From NCBI GenBank assembly GCA_016795205.1, contig JAEUHZ010000021.1:124001-188000 (forward strand): a DNA stretch of 64,000 nucleotides, read 5' to 3'. The DNA comes from Planctomycetota bacterium (GTDB taxonomy: Bacteria > Planctomycetota > UBA1135 > GCA-002686595). The notes below the pieces were generated by a model. It made no database searches, was not told the origin of the DNA, and saw only the letters and a list, made by a program, of their open reading frames with translations. This document shows positions 1 through 8,210 of this stretch, one piece after another. Within the stretch, counting starts at the first letter, position 1, and each line of letters opens with the position of its first letter. Both the position numbers and the translations under genes were made by a program.

Positions 1-307
1 CTCCGGCAGGCCGAGCACGAGCTTCTGGCGCCCGGCCGTCGCGCGAGGCTCGACGACGGCACCTAGCGCGGGCGCAGCGATCCCGCGGTCGACCTCGGCG
101 CGCTGTCGGACGGACACTGGGCGGCAGTCGTTCCCGCGGCTGGCCGTCCCCGAGTGGGCCACTCCCCTCCAGCGGCGCGCACGTGAGCAGCCCGACACCT
201 CATCCTGGTGGCGTGCTCCAAGACCTCGCGTACGTCGGCGGGTGAGGGGGAGCAGATTTCTCGCCGATTCGGTGAGTGCCCGGAACCCTCCACGACAATC
301 CCCCGCG
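1..307. other. Left flank with no confident gene; possible gene ends
   Basis: No complete gene is supported here. On the plus strand a short open stretch runs from the window edge to a TAG at 64-66, with G/C in nearly every third position, so it could be the last 21 codons of an upstream gene. The opposite strand over bases 1-60 also reads openly, with similar third-position bias, and could equally be the beginning of a minus-strand gene leaving the window. The two readings cannot be separated without sequence to the left. The remaining bases are probably the promoter region of the sigma factor gene that follows; no clear -35/-10 pair was seen. Confidence 0.3.
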
Positions 308-844
308 ATGCCCCCGCCGGCCGACGACGACCTCGAGCGTTGGATCACCGCGTTCCGCGGGCCACTGATCGGCCTCCTGGCGTCGTGGGGCAACGACTGG
401 GGAGCGGCCGAGGAGGTCGCGGCCGACGCGTTCGCCGAGGCCTGGGTCGGCCGCGCGCGCTTCGACGCGGAGCCCTCGGACCTCGACGCCGCGGGCTCGT
501 GGTTGCGCGGCATCGCGTTCCGTCTTCACGAAGCGCGGCGCCGGCGCGCGGCCGTGCGGCGCGCGGAACCGATCGATCGCGAGCACGCCGAGCGCCTGGC
601 GGCGCCGGTCGAGGATCGAGACGAACGGCGTGAGCTGCTCGTCGCGGCGTTCGCCCAGCTCGCGCCCCAGCACCAGACCGTGCTGCGCATGCACTACCTG
701 GAGGCGTCGAGCGCGCGCGAGGTCGCGGCGCTCCTGCGGATCACGCCCAAGGCCGTCGAGGATCGCCTGTACCAGGCGCGGCGCGCGCTGCGCGAGCGCG
801 TCGAACGGATCGCGGCCAAGAGCGCCGCGGGAGCACGACGATGA
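308..844 (+). CDS. ECF (extracytoplasmic function) RNA polymerase sigma factor
   Basis: This 178-residue protein has the layout of a group 4 sigma-70 factor. Region 2 lies at about residues 10-80 (RGPLIGLLASWGNDWGAAEE, then DAFAEAW). Region 4, at about residues 110-170, has the helix-turn-helix pattern LAPQHQTVLRMHYLEAS followed by SAREVAALL and AVEDRLYQARRALRERV. It would direct RNA polymerase to a dedicated promoter set. The ATG at 308 is preferred because it starts the conserved region; a GTG at 242 in the same frame would add 22 low-complexity residues. Its stop overlaps the ATG of the next gene by four bases (ATGA), so the two are probably translated together and the neighbour is the likely regulator. 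It differs from the two other sigma genes in the window, which are of the kinase-paired type. Confidence 0.85.
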   Translation: MPPPADDDLERWITAFRGPLIGLLASWGNDWGAAEEVAADAFAEAWVGRARFDAEPSDLDAAGSWLRGIAFRLHEARRRRAAVRRAEPIDREHAERLAAPVEDRDERRELLVAAFAQLAPQHQTVLRMHYLEASSAREVAALLRITPKAVEDRLYQARRALRERVERIAAKSAAGARR

Positions 845-2607
845 GCGAGAGGGAAGTCGACCTCGTGCCCGAAGCGGAGCTCGTCGAGCTGTTCCAGCGA
901 CGCCGGCCGGACCCCGCCGCGTTCCGCGCGCGCGTCGCGCAGCGAGTCGCCGAGCGCGAACGCGAGCCCGCGACCGAAGGTGCGGACCGCCGTTCGCTCC
1001 TGCGCACGGAGTTCCTGCGCCGCGCGGCCGCGTTCCTGCCGCTCGATCCGACCAGCGGGTCGAGCACGGCCAAGCTGGCCCTGACGGGGCTCGCGCTGCC
1101 CCTCGCCGTGCTCGTCGCGAGCGTGGCGGCCTTCGCCGCGGCGAGCCGTGCCATCGTGCGCACGTCGCGTGGCGCCGCGCCCGCCAGGACGGATCTTGTG
1201 CCGTTCGGCTGGACCACGCCGCCGCACGGCATCCGCCTGAGGTTCAGCGGCGTGCTCATCCAGCTCCTGCAGCCGCTCGGGATGTACGCGCTGCTCCTGC
1301 CCGGCATCTACGGCTCCCGCTGGGCGCTGGACGTCGTCGTGGCCTTGGCCCTGTGCGCGGGACTCGCGCTGGTCTTCCTCGTCCGGGCGTTGGCCGACGC
1401 CGTCCGGCTGACTCCGTCGTCGGTCGCGGACTTCACGGTGGGCGTCCTGATCTCGCTCTTCGCCGGTGCGTTCGTGTGGCCGGCCGCGCGGGACGCGGCC
1501 GGAAGCGGGTCGGACCTCGGGATCGGCTGGAGCGCCGGAGTCCTGCTGGCCGGGATCGCCCTCGCCACGTTCTGGCCGCCACGCCGCGTCGGGTGGTACC
1601 CCGGATTCGCGCTCGCCTTCGTCCCGGCGATCCTCGTCCTCAATCCGATCGGAGCGACCTTTCACCAGGCGGCGGCCTTGCGCGACGAGGTCGCGACTCT
1701 GGATCTCGACGCGGGCGACCTGCGCGGCTGGGACGAGTTCGGCACCGTGGCGCGCACGCTCCGGGCCCTCGGCGAGCCGCAGGCAGACCTCGCTCGCGCC
1801 GATCGCGAGATCGCGCGCGCGCTCGAGGGCAGCTTCCGTGTGCACCCGGCCGTGTGGACGGCGGCCAGCGAGGCCGGGCTCATGGACGAGGCGCGCTGGC
1901 GCACGCTCGCTGCGGGTCGGCTCGAGACCTACGCGCTGGATCGCCTGCTCGCCGACACGCAGCCGCTGCGGCTCGCGAGCTACGAGCTCTATCGGGTGCG
2001 CATGCTGCTCGCGACGCGCGCGGTCGGCCCCGAGCAGCGCGCCGCGCTCGCCGCGCGGATCGAAGCCGGCTGGCCCACGGTGGGGGTGCACGACGCCCTC
2101 GCGGATGCGCTCGTGCGGGTGCGCGTGCTCGACGAGCTCGGGCTCGCGCAGCGTGCGGACGCGCGCCGCGACGAGGTGCACCGGCTGCTGCGCGAGCACT
2201 GGATCCCATCCGACGCGGAAGGCCGGTTCAGCACGAAGGGCGGCTTCACGCCGGACCCCCGCAAGTTCGCCACGTCGCTCTCCGGCCCGACGGTCGCGGG
2301 CGTCGAGCTCATGGCGCGCTTCGGCGCGCCCGAGGGCCTCGACGCGCGCGCCGTCCGCGACCGCCTGCGCGCGGATGGTCGCGCGCACTGGCTGCTCTTC
2401 CCACGCGCCGCCGGCCTCCAGGTCAGGCCACGGGCGGCGCTGCTGCTCCTGGAGCGCGAGGTCGGGTTCCCGCCGCGCTCCTGGCTGGCCTCGATCCTCG
2501 CCGAGCGCGTGCTCGTCGCGTGCGTCCTGCTCGTGCTCCTGTGCGTCGTGGCGATTCGCTCGGCGCCGCGGCAGCGTCCGGCCGAAATTGCGAGCGCGGG
2601 GCCCTGA
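841..2607 (+). CDS. Polytopic membrane protein coupled to sigma factor, possible anti-sigma
   Basis: The 588-residue protein starts at the ATG that overlaps the sigma factor stop. It has a charged, presumably cytoplasmic N-terminus of about 78 residues. About six hydrophobic segments follow, near residues 79-101, 138-158, 161-183, 196-216, 228-247 and 252-271. A soluble stretch of about 280 residues comes next, and a last hydrophobic segment near 558-574 precedes a short basic tail. I do not recognise a named family. The N-terminal region with an EAELVELFQRRR stretch and the coupling to an ECF sigma gene suggest a membrane-bound sensor or anti-sigma factor, but no classical zinc-binding HxxxCxxC motif is visible. 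The soluble part is rich in Ala, Arg and Leu and looks helical, with a WIPSDAEGRFSTKGGF stretch that recalls helical-barrel folds. The function is therefore inferred only from gene order. Confidence 0.6.
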   Translation: MSEREVDLVPEAELVELFQRRRPDPAAFRARVAQRVAEREREPATEGADRRSLLRTEFLRRAAAFLPLDPTSGSSTAKLALTGLALPLAVLVASVAAFAAASRAIVRTSRGAAPARTDLVPFGWTTPPHGIRLRFSGVLIQLLQPLGMYALLLPGIYGSRWALDVVVALALCAGLALVFLVRALADAVRLTPSSVADFTVGVLISLFAGAFVWPAARDAAGSGSDLGIGWSAGVLLAGIALATFWPPRRVGWYPGFALAFVPAILVLNPIGATFHQAAALRDEVATLDLDAGDLRGWDEFGTVARTLRALGEPQADLARADREIARALEGSFRVHPAVWTAASEAGLMDEARWRTLAAGRLETYALDRLLADTQPLRLASYELYRVRMLLATRAVGPEQRAALAARIEAGWPTVGVHDALADALVRVRVLDELGLAQRADARRDEVHRLLREHWIPSDAEGRFSTKGGFTPDPRKFATSLSGPTVAGVELMARFGAPEGLDARAVRDRLRADGRAHWLLFPRAAGLQVRPRAALLLLEREVGFPPRSWLASILAERVLVACVLLVLLCVVAIRSAPRQRPAEIASAGP

Positions 2608-2616
2608 GCGTGGCTT

Positions 2617-2655
2617 CCGCAGCCGCCCGGCCGGGAGCGGACAGGGAGGCTGCGG
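2617..2655 (+). terminator. Possible hairpin after the sigma/membrane protein pair
   Basis: CCGCAGCC at 2617-2624 pairs with GGCTGCGG at 2648-2655. Between them lies a shorter GC-rich inverted repeat around CCCGGCCGGG. It follows the stop at 2607 and there is no T-tract, so an intrinsic terminator is only one reading. Confidence 0.25.
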
Positions 2656-2729
2656 GGCGAGATTCCTGCAACGCTCACCGAGCTGTGGACAATGGGCCGA
2701 GGCTGCGTCCCCAACCCGCGAGGTCTCCC

Positions 2730-3821
2730 GTGAAGAACCTGCTCCTCGGCACCGCCCTGCTCCTCCTGCCCGCGCCCGCGACGGCGCAGTCGACCCTCTT
2801 CTTCGAGGGCTTCGAGCACGGCCTCGACGCCTGGACCATCGGCCCGGACAGCCCGGACTGCTGGTGGGGCCACGGTGGCGGACCCTGCACGGGTTCCTTC
2901 TTCGTCGCGGCCGACACGGATCCGTGCTCGCCCTGGGCGGCTCCGTTCCCCGAGGGCACCCACGCCGTGCGGTTCGGGTACCAGGGGCAGTGCACGTTCC
3001 AACCCCCGGGCATCAACATGGACGTGCCCGACTGCTCGATGATCACCGCGACCCCGCTCGCGATCCCCGCCACCGGGTCGACGCGTCTGACCTTCTGGAG
3101 CAAGTCCGAGGGCGAGGACGACAGCTCCTACGACCGCCGGCGCATCTTCGTCCAGGTCGAGGGCACCACGAGCTGGGTGCAGGTCGGCCAGCTCTGGAAC
3201 TCGGACTGGGCTTCCCACGGCTTCGACCTGTCGCGCTGGGCCGGTCAGAGCCTGCGGATCAAGTTCAAGTTCGAAGGCGTGGACAACGCCTTCAACGACT
3301 ACATGGGGTGGTATCTCGATCAGATCACGGTCGAGAACTCGCCCGCCGTCGGTGCGCCGTTCTGCTCCGGCGACGGCAGCGCGGCAGACTGCCCCTGCGG
3401 GAACGTCGGAGCTCCCGGCCGCGGCTGCGCGACGTCGTTCGCGCCGCAGGGCGCGCTGCTCGCCGGCGTGGGTGACTCGGCGGGCTCGGCGGACACGGTC
3501 GTGCTGACGGCGACGGACGTGTCGAACAGCGTGGTCACGTACTTCCAGGGGACGACGCAGCAGGCTTTCGGCCTGGGCGCGACGTTCGGCGACGGCCTGC
3601 GCTGCGCCGGGGGCACGACGCTGCGCCTGCGATCGGTGCCGGCCAGCGCGAACACGGCCGTGCTGCCGGGCCCCAGCGATCCGTCGCTTTCGGTGCTCGG
3701 AGCGATCCCGGTGGGGGGCGGGATGCGCACGTACCAGGTCTGGTACCGCAACGCGGCGGACTTCTGCACGACGAGCACGTTCAACCTGACGAACGGGCTC
3801 GCGATCCACTGGCGGCCGTGA
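2730..3821 (+). CDS. Secreted protein with six-cysteine C-terminal domain
   Basis: The 363-residue product begins at a GTG preceded by GAGG six bases upstream, and has a signal peptide (KNLLLGTALLLLPAPATAQ). Residues about 22-205 form a jelly-roll-like module beginning LFFEGFEHGLDAW, typical of MAM/carbohydrate-binding-like domains attached to secreted proteins. The last 155 residues are a cysteine-rich end domain shared with three other proteins in the window. Its landmarks are FCSGDGS, CPCGN, the YFQG motif, FGDGLRCAGG, YQVWYRNAADFCT and FNLTNG. The six cysteines are in conserved positions and could form three disulfides outside the cytoplasm. No catalytic residues are recognisable. The protein is probably on the cell surface or released; the end domain may anchor or sort it, which is an inference from its repeated occurrence. 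Confidence 0.7.
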   Translation: MKNLLLGTALLLLPAPATAQSTLFFEGFEHGLDAWTIGPDSPDCWWGHGGGPCTGSFFVAADTDPCSPWAAPFPEGTHAVRFGYQGQCTFQPPGINMDVPDCSMITATPLAIPATGSTRLTFWSKSEGEDDSSYDRRRIFVQVEGTTSWVQVGQLWNSDWASHGFDLSRWAGQSLRIKFKFEGVDNAFNDYMGWYLDQITVENSPAVGAPFCSGDGSAADCPCGNVGAPGRGCATSFAPQGALLAGVGDSAGSADTVVLTATDVSNSVVTYFQGTTQQAFGLGATFGDGLRCAGGTTLRLRSVPASANTAVLPGPSDPSLSVLGAIPVGGGMRTYQVWYRNAADFCTTSTFNLTNGLAIHWRP

Positions 3822-3861
3822 GCGGCAGGCGGCTCCCCGTCTCCGGCGGTTGCGCCGGCGG

Positions 3862-3890
3862 TTGGCCCCGACGCCGCCCCGTGCTACGAC
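3862..3890 (+). promoter_or_regulatory. Candidate promoter for the lactonase gene
   Basis: TTGGCC at 3862-3867 is followed after 17 bases by TACGAC at 3885-3890, which lies seven bases before the ATG at 3898. There is no Shine-Dalgarno sequence, so transcription from this site would give an almost leaderless message. The match to consensus is partial. Confidence 0.3.
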
Positions 3891-3897
3891 GGCGCGC

Positions 3898-5046
3898 ATG
3901 CTCTCCCTGGTCGCGCTGGGCGTGATCGCCCCGATCCTCGCCTCCCAGGCGGCCGCGCCGGCCGACGCCGGCGCGCGTCCTGGGCGCTCGTGGCACGTGT
4001 TCTTCGGCACGGAGGGGTCGCGAGCGCGGGGCATCCACCGGGCGTCCTTCGATGGTGAAAGCGGCCGGCTCTCGGCGGCGGAGCTGGTGGCCGAGGCCGG
4101 ATCGCCGGGCTTCCTGGCGCTGCACCCCGCGCTCCCCGTCCTGTACGCCGTCGCCGACCTCACCGGCGGTCCCAGCGTCGCTGCCTACCGTGTCGGGCCA
4201 GGCGGCGCGCTCGAAGCCCTCGGCGCGTCACCCATCGGCGACGGGGGCGGCGTGCACGTCGCCGTCCATCCCAGCGGACGCTTCCTGCTCACGGCGCAGT
4301 ACGGCCGTGGCTCGGTGGCGCTGTTCCCGCTCGACGCCGAGGGCCGGCCGGGCGCGGCGCAGCTCGCGCGCCACGCCGGCGGCTCACGCGTCGTCGCCCA
4401 ACGCCAGGACGCGCCGCACCCGCACGGGTGCTTCTTCGCGCCCGACGGCCGCTTCGCCCTCGTTCCGGATCTGGGGCTCGATGGCGTGGTGATCTACCGG
4501 ATCGACGCGCAGGCGCCGTCGATCGAGCGCCACGGGTTCGCGACCTCGGTCGCGGGCGGCGGCCCGCGCCATCTGCGTTTCACTCCCGACGGCCGCTTCA
4601 TCCACCTCCTGAACGAGCTCGCGCTGTCGGTGACTTCCTACGCTTGGGACGCCGAGAGCGGCAGCGCGCGGCGTCTGGCGACGGTGGCGACCTTGACCGA
4701 GGCCGAGAAGGCTGGCGAGTCCTTCAACTCCGCCGCCGAGATCGTCGTGCACCCAAGCGGCCGCTTCGTCTACACCTCGAACCGCGGCCACGACTCGATC
4801 AGCGTCTTCGCGGCCGATCCCGCCAGCGGCGCGCTGGAGCGCATCCAGGTCCAGCCCATTCGCGGAGCCTTCCCGCGCCACATCGCCCTGTCGCCGGACG
4901 GGGCTTGGCTGCTGGCGGCGGGGGCGCATTCGGACACGGTCTCCGTGCACCGCGTCGACCCCGCCACCGGCAGGCTCACGTACACGACGCGCGGCGTGGT
5001 CGGGGTGCCGGCGCCGATCTGCGTCCTGTTCGCCGCCGCGCGGTGA
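3898..5046 (+). CDS. Exported seven-bladed lactonase (6-phosphogluconolactonase-like)
   Basis: The 382-residue protein belongs to the lactonase/3-carboxymuconate cyclase family (E. coli Pgl/YbhE type), a seven-bladed propeller. Repeated blade motifs are visible: GGVHVAVHPSGRFLLTAQY, HPHGCFFAPDGRFALVPDLG, GGGPRHLRFTPDGRFIHLLN, NSAAEIVVHPSGRFVYTSNR and FPRHIALSPDGAWLLAAG. Known members hydrolyse 6-phosphogluconolactone to 6-phosphogluconate, or act on other lactones. Here the first 25 residues look like a signal peptide (LSLVALGVIAPILASQAAA), so the enzyme is probably exported and a role in the pentose phosphate pathway is doubtful; a sugar or acyl lactone is more likely. The ATG at 3898 is chosen because it opens the signal peptide. 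The gene stands alone with its own candidate promoter. Confidence 0.8.
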   Translation: MLSLVALGVIAPILASQAAAPADAGARPGRSWHVFFGTEGSRARGIHRASFDGESGRLSAAELVAEAGSPGFLALHPALPVLYAVADLTGGPSVAAYRVGPGGALEALGASPIGDGGGVHVAVHPSGRFLLTAQYGRGSVALFPLDAEGRPGAAQLARHAGGSRVVAQRQDAPHPHGCFFAPDGRFALVPDLGLDGVVIYRIDAQAPSIERHGFATSVAGGGPRHLRFTPDGRFIHLLNELALSVTSYAWDAESGSARRLATVATLTEAEKAGESFNSAAEIVVHPSGRFVYTSNRGHDSISVFAADPASGALERIQVQPIRGAFPRHIALSPDGAWLLAAGAHSDTVSVHRVDPATGRLTYTTRGVVGVPAPICVLFAAAR

Positions 5047-5155
5047 GACCCGCGCGGCGGCCACAGGCCCGCCAGCAGCAGCGCTCGCGGAGTCGCCCTC
5101 GCAGTTCCGCCCGCGCGGACGATCGCGACCAGCGGCCGTCCTGGATCCTTGCAGC

Positions 5156-7426
5156 TCAGCGTGCGTCCAAATCGGCGCTCAGCTCCCGCGACTCGGCGCG
5201 CAGGCGCGCCGCTGCCTCCGGCGCGCCACGCAGGGCCGCGACGGAGGCCGCCTGTTCGAGCGTCGAGCGGGCCCGAGCACGCAGCGCCTGCGCGCTGGGA
5301 CCCTCGAAGCTCAGGAGCTCGCGTACCACGGTGCGGACCAAGTCGAGGTGCAACGGGCGTCCCGGCTCGTAGGCCGCGGCATTCGTGGCCGCCTCGAGCG
5401 CCTCGAGCGCCAGCGCCTGCGCCTCCGTCACGCGCCCGGTTTGGTGCAGGATGCTCGCCGCGCCGCGGCAAGCGGCCGTGCGCCAGACCACGAAGTCGCG
5501 GCGCTCGGGCTCCAGGTCGCACAGCTTCCGCGCGAGCTGCACGGCCTCCAGGACGTGCGGCACGCTCTCCGCAGGTCGGCCGCGCTTCTCGAGCAGGCCT
5601 GAATAGAAGTACAGCGCGTGGGAGAGGTTGTAGACCAGTCGCGGGTTGTGCGAGTCGCGGCTGCCGATGCGCTCCGCGTCGGCGATCCGGCGCAGGAGCA
5701 GCCGCTCGGCCTCGTCGAGGTCGCCGCGCTCGGCCGCGGCCTGACCGACGCGCGCCAGGCTCCAGCCCAGGTCCTCGACCAGCTCGGCGTCGTCCGGATG
5801 CTCGCGCACGAGCGCCTCGTCGATCGACAACGCGCGGGCGAACCACGCGTCACGCCCGGCGAGGTCGCCGGAATCGCGCGCCGCCTCGCCGAGCTTGGCG
5901 CACAGGTCCGAGCTCCGACAACGCGATTCGATGTCGAGGGGGGACTCGCGCACCAGCCCTGCGCGCAGCGCCAGCGCGCGCTCGGCCCGCGCGCGCAGCG
6001 ACGCGAGGTCGCCCCGCGCCTGATCCAGCGACGCCAGGTCGTAGAGCGTCTGCGCCAGCGCGCTGCGCAGCGGGCGGCTCCTGGGATCGAGCTCGAGCTG
6101 CCGCTCGACGCGCGCCGCGACCTCCTCGAGCTCCGGCCGCTGCTCCTCGCCGAAGCCCAGGCGGGGCCCGAGCGAGGTCATGCGCCGCGCGAGGTAGTCG
6201 AGCGTCTCGGCTGTGCGGCCGCGCTCCTCCCGGGCGGTGCGCAGCGCCAGCAGGGCCACGACCAGACCCGCGCCCAACGCCGCGATCACCGCCGCGGCCG
6301 AGAGCGCCAACACGCGGTTGCGCCGCACGAAGCGCCGCGCCTGGTCGATCACGGTCGATCGACGCGCGTCGACCGGGCGGTTCGCCAACACGTTGCCGAC
6401 GTCGCGGGCCAGGGCGCCGACATCCGGGTAGCGCTGCCCGCGCTGCTTCTCGAGCGCGCGTGCCACCACGGCGTCGAGATCGCGCGGGAGCCCGGGCCGC
6501 GCGCGCGACAGCCGCTCCGGGTCGTCTTCGCACACGGCGCGCACGGCCTCCAGGACGTCGCCGCGGTCCACGTCGACCGGCAGCTTCCCGGTCAGCATCT
6601 CGAACAGCACGACGCCCAGGGCATACACGTCGGAGCGCACGTCGATCGCATCGCGCTCGCCACGGGCCTGCTCGGGTGCCATGTAGGCCAGCGTGCCGAT
6701 CAAGGCGCCGGTGTGCGTGCGAGCCTCGCCCACGTCCTGCCCCACGATGCGGGCCACGCCGAAGTCGAGGACTCGCGGACGGCCGTCATCCTCGACGAGC
6801 ACGTTCGACGGCTTCAGGTCGCGGTGGACCACCCCGCGCAGGTGCGCGTGCTCGACCGCTGCGCACACGGCCGTGAACAGCTCGAGCAGCACGCGCGGAG
6901 CGTGGCGCCTGGCGGCCGCGTACTCGTTGAGCGGGATCCCGCGCACGAGCTCCATCGCGATCCAGGGCAGATCGAGCGACCCGCTGCGCGCCACGCCCGC
7001 CCCGTAGACCGCGGCGATGCCGGGATGGCGTAGCGATCCGAGCACCTCGGCCTCGCGCGCGAAGCGCGTCGCGGCACCGGAGGTCAGGGCGTCCATGCGC
7101 AGGATCTTGATCGCCACCTCGCGCCGCGGCGCGAGCTGCTCCGCTCGATACACCACGCCCGAGCCGCCGGACGCGAGTGGCTCCAGGACGCGGAAGCCCT
7201 CGATCTCGACCCCTGGCGGTGGCGTGGAGCAGGGCGGCGGCCGAGGATCGCCGTGCAAGAAGTCGTGTTCCGCCGCCGCGGCGTGGGCCAGGAGCTCCTG
7301 GACCTCGGCGCGCAGCGTCACGTCCGCGTCGCACTCCGCCTCCAAGAGCTCCGAGCGCGCGCGGGCATCGAGCGGCAGCGCGCGCCGGAAGAGATCCTTG
7401 ACCCGCAGGAAGCGTGCGCGATCCAT
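5156..7426 (-). CDS. Membrane Ser/Thr protein kinase with C-terminal TPR-like repeats
   Basis: The 756-residue protein has an N-terminal helical region, a Hanks-type kinase domain at about residues 75-345, one membrane segment near 360-385 (LALSAAAVIAALGAGLVVAL) and a C-terminal half of TPR-like helices. Kinase motifs are intact: glycine loop ASGGSGVVY, VAIK lysine, HRDLKPSN with the catalytic Asp near residue 203, DFG in VLDFGVARI, and the APE motif in MAPEQARG. It should autophosphorylate and modify cytoplasmic partners. The extracytoplasmic repeat domain may sense peptide or protein ligands. The ATG at 7426 opens directly into MDRARFLRVKDLF, the usual start of such kinases. It is divergent from the sigma factor gene at 7532, only 105 bases away, so the two probably form one signalling module. 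In planctomycetes such sigma/kinase pairs are common. Confidence 0.88.
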   Translation of the reverse strand: MDRARFLRVKDLFRRALPLDARARSELLEAECDADVTLRAEVQELLAHAAAAEHDFLHGDPRPPPCSTPPPGVEIEGFRVLEPLASGGSGVVYRAEQLAPRREVAIKILRMDALTSGAATRFAREAEVLGSLRHPGIAAVYGAGVARSGSLDLPWIAMELVRGIPLNEYAAARRHAPRVLLELFTAVCAAVEHAHLRGVVHRDLKPSNVLVEDDGRPRVLDFGVARIVGQDVGEARTHTGALIGTLAYMAPEQARGERDAIDVRSDVYALGVVLFEMLTGKLPVDVDRGDVLEAVRAVCEDDPERLSRARPGLPRDLDAVVARALEKQRGQRYPDVGALARDVGNVLANRPVDARRSTVIDQARRFVRRNRVLALSAAAVIAALGAGLVVALLALRTAREERGRTAETLDYLARRMTSLGPRLGFGEEQRPELEEVAARVERQLELDPRSRPLRSALAQTLYDLASLDQARGDLASLRARAERALALRAGLVRESPLDIESRCRSSDLCAKLGEAARDSGDLAGRDAWFARALSIDEALVREHPDDAELVEDLGWSLARVGQAAAERGDLDEAERLLLRRIADAERIGSRDSHNPRLVYNLSHALYFYSGLLEKRGRPAESVPHVLEAVQLARKLCDLEPERRDFVVWRTAACRGAASILHQTGRVTEAQALALEALEAATNAAAYEPGRPLHLDLVRTVVRELLSFEGPSAQALRARARSTLEQAASVAALRGAPEAAARLRAESRELSADLDAR

Positions 7427-7531
7427 GGCCAACCCGCTGAGCCAGCCTAGTCGAACCCGCCCCTCGACGCCGGTCGGGCCGGATTCCAGGATTCCCTGCG
7501 CGCGGAGGCCACCGCTTCCGTCCTGTCTGGC

Positions 7532-8101
7532 GTGAAGCCCCTGCGACCCGACCCCGACGGGGACGGCGACGAGCCGCTCCAGCCCTCGACTCGCGAGCGC
7601 CTCGACGGCGCCGTGGAGGGCCTCTACGACTCCCTGCGCTCGGTCGCCCGGCGCGCCGTCCAGGTGCGGGCCGGCCAGCGGATCCTGGACCCCACCGACC
7701 TGGTCCACGAGTGCTACCTCAAGCTCGCCAAGCAGAAGAGCCTGGGCCGGCTCTCGCGTGCGGAGTTCCTGGCGCTCGCGGCGGCCGCGATCCGCACCGT
7801 CCTGGTCGATCACGCGCGTGAGCTGGCGGCCTTGAAGCGCGGCGGCGCGATGCGGCGCGTCACGCTCGACGGCAAGTCCCTCGTCGAGCGCGAGTCGATC
7901 GACCTGATCGGTCTGGAAGAGGCCCTGACGCGCCTCGCCGTGCTGGATCCGCGCATGGCGCGGGTCGTCGAGCTGCGCTTCTTCGGCGGCCTCGACGTGC
8001 GTGAGGTCGCCGAAGCGCTGGGCATCGCGCCGCGCACGGTCGACCACGATTGGTCGCTGGCGCGCGCCTGGCTGCACCGCGAGCTGGGCCGCGGCGCCTG
8101 A
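7532..8101 (+). CDS. ECF sigma factor of the kinase-associated type
   Basis: The 189-residue protein matches the ECF-like sigma family described as TIGR02999, which is frequent in planctomycetes. Diagnostic stretches are RILDPTDLVHECYLKLA in region 2, ALAAAAIRTVLVDHARELAA between the regions, and LAVLDPRMARVVELRFFGGL with VAEALGIAPRTVDHDWSLAR in region 4. The start is a GTG. No anti-sigma gene is adjacent; instead the divergent kinase at 5156-7426 is the probable regulator, acting by phosphorylation as known for related ECF groups. The gene ends just before a pair of strong hairpins. Confidence 0.88.
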   Translation: MKPLRPDPDGDGDEPLQPSTRERLDGAVEGLYDSLRSVARRAVQVRAGQRILDPTDLVHECYLKLAKQKSLGRLSRAEFLALAAAAIRTVLVDHARELAALKRGGAMRRVTLDGKSLVERESIDLIGLEEALTRLAVLDPRMARVVELRFFGGLDVREVAEALGIAPRTVDHDWSLARAWLHRELGRGA

Positions 8102-8133
8102 GCCCCCCGAGATCGCCAGCGCGCTGAAGCAGC

Positions 8134-8195
8134 GCGCGGCGGCCGGACGCGCAGTCCGGCCGCCGCGCAGGCGGAGCCCACCGCGTGCGGTGGGC
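8134..8195. terminator. Tandem perfect hairpins between convergent genes
   Basis: A perfect 15-base inverted repeat occupies 8134-8148 and 8154-8168 with a five-base loop. A second perfect 9-base repeat occupies 8176-8184 and 8187-8195. They lie between the stop of the sigma factor at 8101 and the stop of the opposing gene at 8211, so they are well placed to end transcription from both sides. A T-tract is absent, as is usual at this G+C content. Confidence 0.6.
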
Positions 8196-8210
8196 GGCGC
8201 AGTCAAGCCG

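Noticed and set aside
630..2730. A very long plus-strand open frame across the sigma/membrane protein region
   Set aside because: It is out of frame with both real genes, is Arg/Pro/Ala-rich throughout, and only becomes protein-like after the GTG at 2730. At this G+C content long empty frames are common.
3898..5046. Assignment of the lactonase gene as cytoplasmic pgl
   Set aside because: The family match is good, but the N-terminal signal peptide implies export, so the gene symbol and the pentose phosphate role were not applied.
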